10,685 nucleotides of DNA from Caulobacteraceae bacterium (GTDB lineage Bacteria > Pseudomonadota > Alphaproteobacteria > Caulobacterales > Caulobacteraceae). The stretch is from assembly GCA_947452665.1 (NCBI GenBank), contig CANGEH010000052.1, positions 1 to 10,685 on the forward strand. The letters run 5' to 3'. Of the stretch, positions 5,856 through 10,685 are shown one piece after another. Position 1 is the first letter of the stretch, and every line of letters starts with the position of its first letter. Under the pieces are notes generated by a model that was not told the origin of the DNA, made no database searches, and saw only the letters and a list, made by a program, of their open reading frames with translations. A program made the translations under genes and the position numbers.

Positions 5856-7283
5856 TCAGTTCCAGATCGGAGGGCGGCGATCACACCAAGGAAGTTCCTT
5901 TTCCAACTGTCCAGCGAGCCTAAAAAGGGTCGCTTCGTCGGCAAAGCGCCCTGTAAACATCATGCCCATGGGCAGCCCCTCAGCCGATTGCCACAAGGGC
6001 AGGGACAAGGACGGCTGTCCGGTGAAGTTGAACGGCGGGGTGGTCCCATAGGTCTCGGCCTGACGCCGGTCGAATTCCTTAACCGGAACCGTTATCGGGT
6101 CTAGCCAGTCAAGGCGCGGTGATGTTGTCGACATAGTGGGGGTTAAAAATACATCAAATGTCTCGAACCGGCTCAGAATCTGGCGATTGATTAGGCGAAG
6201 CTGTTGCCAGCCCCAGAGCGCTTGCTGGCCCGTGATTTTCAAGCCGGCCTCCCAGCCGCGCTGGGCCAGCGCACCCAGCTCCGACTCATTGGGCTGGCGG
6301 CCCAGTTGGTCAATCCAACGCTGGATTGTGGCCGAGAAATTCGACGCGCTAACCAAACTCTGTGACCGATAGAGAAGCCGATAATCAATGCCAAGACCCT
6401 GCTCGAACACTTCATGGCCTAGGGCCTCGAGCGTTGCGACCGTGTCATGCAGGGCCTTGATCATCTCGTCCGACATGGGCCGCCCACTCGGGGTCTCAGC
6501 CGACCATGCGATCCGCAACCGACCTGGCGATCTCGAAACATCCTCCAAATACGGACCAGCCTTGGCCGGGGCCTGAAATGGGTCGCCAGGCTGGGCATAG
6601 CCGGTGGCGTCCAGCATGGCGGCGCTGTCTCGCACTGTTCGGCTGACCACGTGATGGACCGAAAACCCTACGGCGCCGTCTGTAATTTCGCAGATAGGGG
6701 TGCGGTCGCGGGTGGTCTTCATGCCCACCAACCCACAATTGGCGGCGGGAATCCGGATGGATCCTAGCCCGTCGCTGGCATGCGCCATCGGCACCATACC
6801 CGACGCCGTAGCCGCCGCAGCGCCGCCGCTAGAGCCGCCAGAAATATGCTCCGGATTCCACGGGTTCCCACAGGGCCCCAAACGTTCCGAATTGGTAACG
6901 CCGGGAATGCCAAATTCGGGCGTATTGGTCTTGCCCAGCAGCACTACGCCTGCAGCGCGATAACGACGGACGAGTTCGCTATCCTCATTATCAGAAGCGA
7001 CCTGGGCAAAAAGTGAGCCTGACGTGCGGGGCCAACCTTGCACCTGCGCACCGAGATCCTTGATCAGGAAGGGCACGCCCCGGAAAGGGCCTGCGGGCAA
7101 GTCGCTCTTAGCCACCTGGCGGGCCTCGTCATAGGCCTTATAGACAACGGCATTAAGGGCACCATTATGCCGCTCGATCCGCTCAATCGCCGCATCAACA
7201 AGCTCAAGCGCAGAGACCTCACCCTTTTGAACCAGTTCTGCGAGCCCAAGCGCATCATATCGGGCATAATCGTCAAAACTCAT
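5856..7283 (-). CDS. amidase-signature family hydrolase
   Basis: A 475-residue amidase of the amidase-signature family, full length. The Ser-cisSer-Lys triad is Lys75 (GVPFLIKDL), Ser151 in GGSSGG, and Ser175 in DGLGSIRIPA. GKTNTPEFG at 117-125 and NPWNPEHISGGSSGG at 140-154 are family hallmarks. The distance between the two catalytic serines (24 residues) is as in the 6-aminohexanoate cyclic-dimer hydrolase NylA and in FAAH. The C-terminal part has PPFNFTGQPSLSLPL, the usual closing motif. No GatB or GatC gene is nearby, so a tRNA-amidotransferase role is unlikely; a cytoplasmic amide or ester hydrolase with unknown substrate is expected. The ATG at 7283 starts the typical MSFDDYARYDA and is preceded by a weak AAAGG. 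The in-frame ATG at 7349 adds 22 residues without family character. Confidence 0.92.
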   Translation of the reverse strand: MSFDDYARYDALGLAELVQKGEVSALELVDAAIERIERHNGALNAVVYKAYDEARQVAKSDLPAGPFRGVPFLIKDLGAQVQGWPRTSGSLFAQVASDNEDSELVRRYRAAGVVLLGKTNTPEFGIPGVTNSERLGPCGNPWNPEHISGGSSGGAAAATASGMVPMAHASDGLGSIRIPAANCGLVGMKTTRDRTPICEITDGAVGFSVHHVVSRTVRDSAAMLDATGYAQPGDPFQAPAKAGPYLEDVSRSPGRLRIAWSAETPSGRPMSDEMIKALHDTVATLEALGHEVFEQGLGIDYRLLYRSQSLVSASNFSATIQRWIDQLGRQPNESELGALAQRGWEAGLKITGQQALWGWQQLRLINRQILSRFETFDVFLTPTMSTTSPRLDWLDPITVPVKEFDRRQAETYGTTPPFNFTGQPSLSLPLWQSAEGLPMGMMFTGRFADEATLFRLAGQLEKELPWCDRRPPIWN

Positions 7284-7325
7284 CCGCGGGGCCTTTTCTG
7301 TCCGAGCAAAATTGCGCGAACCACA

Positions 7326-7354
7326 TTGAGCAAACAGCCAGGACCCCAAGTCAA
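7326..7354 (-). promoter_or_regulatory. possible amidase promoter
   Basis: On the minus strand TTGACT (7354-7349) is a good -35 hexamer for a housekeeping sigma factor. The hexamer 17 bases further on, GCTCAA (7331-7326), is a poor -10, so only the first half is convincing. Initiation here would give a leader of about 35 bases before the ATG. Confidence 0.3.
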
Positions 7355-7363
7355 TAGCAACCG

Positions 7364-7376
7364 AAACACCGTGTTT
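7364..7376. promoter_or_regulatory. 13-bp palindrome upstream of the amidase
   Basis: AAACAC-C-GTGTTT is an exact inverted repeat placed 9 bp upstream of the candidate -35 element. Position and symmetry fit a regulator site. No regulator gene is adjacent, and a 6-bp arm could arise by chance. Confidence 0.28.
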
Positions 7377-7539
7377 GAAAATAGAGCCAAACTGAGCCGC
7401 CCAGGGATCGTGTGATCAAAGGCAATCCGATGCTTATCAATGAAACGGAGCAGTCATAGCCGAGTTCCCCTGCTGGTTGGGTGAGCACTATGATGTCTCA
7501 AGGTCGGATCGGTAGTGGTTGTTTTTTCTGCCGGTCGCC

Positions 7540-7556
7540 ATTTCCATATTGGAAAT
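7540..7556. repeat. 17-bp inverted repeat at the fragment boundary
   Basis: ATTTCCA-TAT-TGGAAAT is an exact 7-bp inverted repeat. It falls exactly where the recognisable helicase-like C-terminus begins, so it may mark the junction of an old rearrangement or be an unrelated operator. Confidence 0.4.
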
Positions 7557-7692
7557 CCGCGAGGCATTGCGGCTGGCGAGAGAAGACAATGCAGGAGGCG
7601 ATGACGCCGAGCTTGTCCGATCAGCGGCACGAATGTTGGGCTTTAAGCGGGTAGGCCCGGAGCTACAGGCGCGTATTGCCAGCGGCTTGTAA
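7540..7692 (+). pseudogene. C-terminal fragment, DUF3320-type helicase-like protein
   Basis: A reading frame ending in TAA at 7690-7692 encodes EALRLAREDN and then ELVRSAARMLGFKRVGPEL, followed by QARIASGL. This matches the pattern at the extreme C-terminus of large DUF3320-containing, helicase-like ATPases (an R/LL-x-GFKRxG motif near the end, then a short helix). Those proteins usually exceed 1,000 residues. Here the frame is blocked by TAG at 7513-7515, and the recognisable part starts around 7540, so nearly all of the gene is missing. No start or Shine-Dalgarno is apparent. The parents are common on accessory islands. Family assignment from about 45 residues is tentative; that it is a broken end is fairly firm. 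Confidence 0.5.
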
Positions 7693-8102
7693 CCAATGGT
7701 CTGTGCCAGAGTATTAAACTCAGTTTTTGGCTTTTGCTTGTTAAGTGGTTTTGATCCCGCCATTTTGATGGCGTCATAGCCTTGTGCCAGGGCCTTATCC
7801 GGTGTTACCGGCGACCGCGTTTCGCAGCCCGAAGGCTCCGCGCGGACGCCTCTTGCCATACACATCAACGAAGGCTCAAATTACGATAGGACTCTCATTA
7901 TGGCTGGATGAGATATTGGGGTCACGTCATGTGCCATCGCATTGGCTATGTCGTTGGTCGAAAGGGGCATGGAAAATTACAAAATTTGCTGCCTCGGCTA
8001 AGCCTTTGAACAAAATTCTGCAAGTTGCTAAAAAATCGGTGGTCCCCCGCGCCAAAGACCCGTCTGGACCCTTAGGCCCTGCCCCAATAACCACCCAATT
8101 TC

Positions 8103-8113
8103 AAAAGAAAAAA
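8103..8113 (-). terminator. T-tract directly after tRNA-Lys
   Basis: On the minus strand the encoded CCA end is followed immediately by ATTTTTTCTTT. A U-tract right after the folded tRNA is a common simple arrangement for ending a tRNA transcript. No separate hairpin is present. Confidence 0.45.
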
Positions 8114-8189
<76 letters not shown>

Positions 8190-8229
8190 CACCGGCTGGC
8201 CAGAATGTGTGGCAGCAGCGAGGGCGCGA

Positions 8230-8257
8230 TACATACGCTAAATAACGGGTATGGCAA
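8230..8257 (-). promoter_or_regulatory. tRNA-Lys promoter
   Basis: On the minus strand TTGCCA (8257-8252) and TATGTA (8235-8230) form a -35/-10 pair with a 16-bp spacer. The -10 is followed by a GC-rich discriminator (TCGCGCCC), a trait of stable-RNA promoters under stringent control. Initiation would leave a leader of roughly 35 bases before the mature tRNA. Confidence 0.58.
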
Positions 8258-8321
8258 GCGTGTGTTTGCGCCTTATGGGAATAATCGAAATGGCCCGGGC
8301 GGGGCCTGCGGCGATCACGGC

Positions 8322-8636
8322 CTATTTGGCGCGCAGACGGTCCCAGACGCCAAGCTCATAGGCAATGCTGCGATCGATCAAGAGCCGCCATAGGGGCGCG
8401 GCAATGGCTGGGGACAGGCCGGTCTTGGCGGCTTCGGCCAAGACCTTGGCCACCACATCCTCGATCCGGGCGACATCGCGCACGCCGGTGCGCGCGGGCT
8501 TGATGCGGGCGGCGGCGTCCATATAGGCTTGGCGGCGGGTAAGCAGGGCGACCAGTTCGCGGTCGAGGGCATCAACGCCTTGGCGCACATCGGCCATGGA
8601 TTGGCAGTCACTGGGGGCTTTTGACGTGGGGGTCAT
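8322..8636 (-). CDS. chorismate mutase, AroQ/PchB-like stand-alone domain
   Basis: A 104-residue all-helical chorismate mutase domain (AroQ fold), no signal peptide, so cytoplasmic. It would convert chorismate to prephenate for phenylalanine/tyrosine synthesis. Alignment by eye with PchB places Arg18 (VRQGVD), Arg35 (LLTRRQAY) and Lys46 (ARIK) on the catalytic Arg14, Arg31 and Lys42. At the position of PchB Gln90 there is Glu94 (IAYELGVW); Glu here occurs in fungal chorismate mutase and shifts pH dependence in E. coli variants. PchB itself is an isochorismate-pyruvate lyase, so a salicylate-type side role cannot be excluded, but no isochorismate synthase is nearby. AGGA just before the ATG lies at the end of the preceding regulator gene, 6 bp away, so translation is probably coupled. 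Confidence 0.87.
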   Translation of the reverse strand: MTPTSKAPSDCQSMADVRQGVDALDRELVALLTRRQAYMDAAARIKPARTGVRDVARIEDVVAKVLAEAAKTGLSPAIAAPLWRLLIDRSIAYELGVWDRLRAK

Positions 8637-8642
8637 GGGGTC

Positions 8643-9587
8643 CTAGATTCCGGCGCCATTATCGAGGCTGCGCAAGGCGGCCTCGTGGGCTTCAGCTTCC
8701 GCCGTTAGCCAGGCGATAAAGGCCTTGACCTGGGGCAGGCGGCCCTTGGTCTTGGGGTGAACAAGATAATAGGCAAAATCGACGGCTGTGGCGATCTGGA
8801 ACGGCGCCACCAGCCGCCCAGCATCAATATCGGCCTGGGCTAGGGCGCGCTTGGCCAGGGCCACGCCGCGCCCGCCGACGGCGGCCTCAATCACCAAGGA
8901 GGACTGGTTAAAGCGCGGGCCGCGTGAACCATCCATGCCCTTTACCCCCCGTGCCGCCAGCCACATGGTCCAGTCTGGACAGCTTTCATCAGCATCGGGC
9001 GAGCCGTCGTGCAAAAGGATCTGGCCAGTCAGGTCCGACAATTCGGCCAAGGGGTGGGCCTGCAGAAATTCTGGGCTGGCGACCGCAATCACCGTCTCCT
9101 GCATCAGGCGGTGCACTTCAAGCCCGACATAGCGGCCAGAGCCATAGCGGATGGCAATATCGACCTCGCCGCCGGCAAAATCGACCAGCTCTAGCCCGGC
9201 TGAGACCCAGACATCGATCTGGGGGTGGGCGGCTTCAAACCGGCCAAGCCGTGGCACTAGCCACTTGGCGGCAAAGGACGGGGCGACCGAAACCGTCAGG
9301 CGGCGACCATCGACGGCGGCGGTGAGCATGGAGGCGGCTTCTGCCAAGCGGTCAAAGGCTTCGCGCAGGGCGGGCAGGGCGATTTGCGCTGCGTCGGTCA
9401 GCAATAGCCCCTTTGGCGTGCGCCGAAATAGGGATGCGCCGATAAAGTCTTCGAGGTTCTGAATCTGTTGGCTAACCGCGCCGGGCGTGACCGACAGTTC
9501 TTCTGCCGCGCGGCTGAAATTCAGATGGCGGGCGGCCGCCTCAAAGGCGCGCAGGGCATTGAGCGGTGGTAGGCGGCGGCGGTCCAT
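8643..9587 (-). CDS. LysR-family transcriptional regulator, GcvA type
   Basis: A 314-residue LysR-type regulator. The N-terminal winged helix-turn-helix (about residues 6-65) begins with LPPLNALRAFEAAARHLNFS, typical of the GcvA subgroup, and contains AAEELSVTPGAVSQQI as the recognition region. A linker helix follows, then the periplasmic-binding-protein-like effector domain (about 95-298) with DIAIRYG at 143-149 and GGRGVALA at 238-245. ATG 9587 is chosen because AGGA precedes it and homologues start at the equivalent Met. An in-frame ATG at 9662 would add 25 residues with no family character. The gene is 6 bp upstream of the chorismate mutase gene and divergent from the uroporphyrinogen methyltransferase gene, so it may control itself, either neighbour, or a distant target; its effector is unknown. 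Confidence 0.93.
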   Translation of the reverse strand: MDRRRLPPLNALRAFEAAARHLNFSRAAEELSVTPGAVSQQIQNLEDFIGASLFRRTPKGLLLTDAAQIALPALREAFDRLAEAASMLTAAVDGRRLTVSVAPSFAAKWLVPRLGRFEAAHPQIDVWVSAGLELVDFAGGEVDIAIRYGSGRYVGLEVHRLMQETVIAVASPEFLQAHPLAELSDLTGQILLHDGSPDADESCPDWTMWLAARGVKGMDGSRGPRFNQSSLVIEAAVGGRGVALAKRALAQADIDAGRLVAPFQIATAVDFAYYLVHPKTKGRLPQVKAFIAWLTAEAEAHEAALRSLDNGAGI

Positions 9588-9619
9588 AGTTTTCCTAAAC
9601 CCCTGGGCAGAAGTCTTGG

Positions 9620-9697
9620 ATTGCGAATTGGCAGGCTCGGGACCATTTTGCAACTGTTCCATTGCGTTACGGCCCTTTCGTTCTGGAACCTATTGCG
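9620..9697 (+). repeat. three ATTGCG direct repeats in the LysR/SUMT intergenic region
   Basis: ATTGCG starts at 9620, 9661 and 9692. The intervals are 41 and 31 bp, close to four and three helical turns, so all three would face the same side of the DNA. The third copy enters the large stem-loop. They might be half-sites for a regulator; the divergent LysR protein is the obvious candidate, but this is inference. Confidence 0.3.
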
Positions 9698-9725
9698 GGG
9701 CGGACCTATGCGGTTCGCCCCGCAA
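9693..9725 (+). terminator. 14-bp stem-loop upstream of SUMT, possible attenuator
   Basis: TTGCGGGGCG (9693-9702) and CGCCCCGCAA (9716-9725) are exact inverted copies. Four further pairs inside (GACC with GGTT, one G-U) give a 14-bp stem with a TATGC loop. Six bases later comes TTTTTT (9732-9737) on the plus strand. No plus-strand gene ends upstream, so if it terminates anything it would be an early SUMT transcript or read-through, i.e. an attenuator. The T-run is a little far from the stem, so an operator role is equally possible. Confidence 0.45.
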
Positions 9726-9735
9726 AACGCGTTTT
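9724..9735. repeat. 12-bp perfect palindrome next to the stem-loop
   Basis: AAAACGCGTTTT is fully symmetric and overlaps the last two bases of the preceding stem and the start of the T-run. It is about 65 bp before the SUMT start, a usual place for a repressor or activator site. Confidence 0.35.
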
Positions 9736-9798
9736 TTGTGCTAGCAAGCGCTGCTTGGCGGTATTGGCTAGGGTTTTGGTTGAAGGATACCGCGGCTT

Positions 9799-10611
9799 AT
9801 GGCCCGAGGTCTGGTTGTTTTAAGCTCTGATCCCTCTGCGCCGCGCGCGCGGCCGTGTGGTCAGGTCTGGTTGGTGGGGGCAGGTCCTGGGGATCCCGAC
9901 CTCTTGACCATTAAGGCGCTTCGGCTTTTGCAAGGCGCCGATGTGGTGGTGCATGATCGTCTGACGCCGCCCGCTGTGCTGGCCCTGGCTGGACCCCAGG
10001 CCCGCCTGATTGATGTGGGCAAGCGCAAGTCGCGCCACACCCTGCCGCAAGACGATATTAATGCGCTCTTGGTCGCGCTTGGTCTTGAGGGGCTAAAAGT
10101 GGTCCGGCTCAAGGGCGGTGATCCATTTGTGTTTGGCCGCGGCGGCGAAGAAATGCTGGCCTGCCGCGCCGCTGGCCTTGAGGTTGAGGTGGTGCCGGGC
10201 GTCAGTGCGGCCCTGGCCGCCAGTGCCCGTGCGGGCGCGCCCCTGACCCATCGCGGTCTTGCCCAGTCAGTGACCTTTGTCACCGGCCATGCGGCCAAGG
10301 GCCAGGAGCCGGACCTAGACTGGACCGCGCTGGCCACAGCCAATCACACAGTAGTAGTCTATATGGGCCTGTCGACCGCGCCCCTTATTGCCGCGCGCCT
10401 GATGCAGGCGGGCCGAGACGCGGCAACGCCGGTGCTGGTGGTCGAAAATGCCAGCCTAGCGCATGAGGCCCGGGTCCTGACGCGACTGGGCGATCTGGCC
10501 ACGGCGGTTAGTGCGCTTGATGGCCCCGCCATACTTATCATTGGCGAGGTGGCGGCCCTGGCCAGCGATCTGGCCGAAATCCTTCCCGAATTTGAGCGAG
10601 CCCAGGCATGA
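9799..10611 (+). CDS. cobA: uroporphyrinogen-III C-methyltransferase (SUMT)
   Basis: A 270-residue tetrapyrrole methyltransferase that uses two S-adenosylmethionines to convert uroporphyrinogen III to precorrin-2, the precursor of siroheme and cobalamin. The glycine-rich VGAGPGDPDLLT is at 26-37, HDRL at 52-55 (usually YDRL), VGKR at 73-76, the SAM-pocket motif RLKGGDPFVFGRGGEE at 103-118, VVPGVSAA at 131-138, PLTHRG at 148-153 and TGH at 162-164. It lacks the dehydrogenase/ferrochelatase half of CysG. The stop overlaps the next ATG (ATGA), and the next gene is DUF2849, an order typical of alphaproteobacterial sulfite/nitrite reductase operons, so siroheme supply is the likely role. The ATG start has no clear Shine-Dalgarno, and about 20 residues precede the conserved core, so the start is less certain. 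Confidence 0.94.
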   Translation: MARGLVVLSSDPSAPRARPCGQVWLVGAGPGDPDLLTIKALRLLQGADVVVHDRLTPPAVLALAGPQARLIDVGKRKSRHTLPQDDINALLVALGLEGLKVVRLKGGDPFVFGRGGEEMLACRAAGLEVEVVPGVSAALAASARAGAPLTHRGLAQSVTFVTGHAAKGQEPDLDWTALATANHTVVVYMGLSTAPLIAARLMQAGRDAATPVLVVENASLAHEARVLTRLGDLATAVSALDGPAILIIGEVAALASDLAEILPEFERAQA

Positions 10612-10685
10612 GCGCGACCTATCAAAAGGCCCTAACCGCCAATCTTTTGGCCGAGGGCGATGTGGTGTTCTGGGCTGGGGACCGC
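10608..10685 (+). CDS. DUF2849 protein, 5' end (cut by window)
   Basis: The first 26 codons of a gene whose ATG overlaps the stop of the methyltransferase gene in ATGA, so the two are translationally coupled. The visible segment, KALTANLLAEGDVVFWAGD, matches the start of the small DUF2849 family (a TAN-x-L-x-G-x-VVF pattern). These proteins are encoded between the siroheme methyltransferase and the sulfite/nitrite reductase (CysI-like) in many alphaproteobacteria, and their biochemical role is not established. The rest lies outside the window, so family assignment rests on this short piece plus the context. Confidence 0.75.
   Translation, partial: MSATYQKALTANLLAEGDVVFWAGDR

Larger units (their letters stand above)
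7284..8113. other. 830-bp region without an intact gene, likely decayed DNA beside tRNA-Lys
   Basis: No complete, plausible coding frame spans this stretch. Base composition is visibly lower in GC than on both sides. The left 130 bp should hold the amidase promoter. At 7540-7692 there is a recognisable but truncated protein C-terminus. From 7693 to 8113 open frames exist on both strands but overlap each other and resemble nothing I know. The right edge abuts the 3' end of a tRNA gene, the favourite integration point of mobile islands. I see no transposase, integrase, CRISPR repeat or duplicated tRNA end. Remnant of a lost element is the inference. Confidence 0.5.

Noticed and set aside
7284..7349. 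Longer amidase start at 7349
   Set aside because: The added 22 residues lack family character and would overlap the likely promoter.
7488..7868. Minus-strand 126-codon open frame
   Set aside because: Its second half is antisense to the recognisable helicase-like fragment, and the first half matches no family I know; no convincing start.
7284..8113. Insertion sequence, integrase or CRISPR array
   Set aside because: No transposase or integrase motif, no terminal inverted repeats with target duplication, and no regularly spaced repeats were found.
9588..9662. Longer LysR start at 9662
   Set aside because: The 25 extra residues look like translated intergenic DNA, and a better ribosome site precedes 9587.
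9754..9775. Sigma-54 type promoter (TTGGC...TTGGCT)
   Set aside because: The GG to GC distance is two bases short of the required spacing.
9588..9798. Cobalamin riboswitch before SUMT
   Set aside because: Only about 200 bp is available, shared with the divergent LysR leader, and I could not find the conserved B12-box pattern; only a simple stem-loop is evident.

Overview
The window looks like chromosomal DNA from an alphaproteobacterium. It is GC-rich (roughly 60% by eye) apart from one poorer patch at 7.3-8.1 kb. The strongest taxonomic pointers are a siroheme-type uroporphyrinogen methyltransferase overlapping a DUF2849 gene, a GcvA-type LysR regulator and a stand-alone PchB-like chorismate mutase. 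A family-level assignment is not justified from sequence alone.

Region 1 (1-3465) is rich in hydrolases and dehydrogenases. It holds the 3' end of a hormone-sensitive-lipase-type alpha/beta hydrolase, a strong hairpin, a short-chain dehydrogenase (SDR), a secreted type-B carboxylesterase and, convergent with it, a second SDR. The last two genes share stop-codon bases. The set suggests ester cleavage followed by oxidation or reduction of the released alcohol or ketone, but no substrate can be named.

Region 2 (3537-4783, minus strand) carries three small genes: an uncharacterised three-helix membrane protein with an 18-bp near-palindrome in front of it, a GFA/CENP-V-type zinc protein, and an uncharacterised four-helix membrane protein. 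Divergently, at 5035-5694, lies a VTT/DedA-type membrane protein with a potentially folded leader and a perfect stem-loop over its stop codon.

Region 3 (5856-7283, minus) is one amidase-signature hydrolase with its Lys-Ser-Ser triad intact. Upstream of it, 7284-8113 has no intact gene. It contains a short fragment matching the C-terminus of large DUF3320-type helicase-like proteins and ends at a tRNA-Lys(CTT) gene. A decayed element or old insertion next to the tRNA is the simplest reading.

Region 4 (8322-10685) has a tightly coupled minus-strand pair, a GcvA-type LysR regulator followed 6 bp later by a chorismate mutase. Divergent from it is the siroheme gene for uroporphyrinogen-III C-methyltransferase, whose stop overlaps the start of DUF2849. 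This order normally continues into a sulfite/nitrite reductase gene. The divergent intergenic region carries a 14-bp stem-loop, an adjoining 12-bp palindrome and three ATTGCG hexamers at near-helical spacing.

No wholly new system is evident. The most unusual items are the tRNA-adjacent scar, the regulator/chorismate mutase pair and the structured LysR/SUMT intergenic region.
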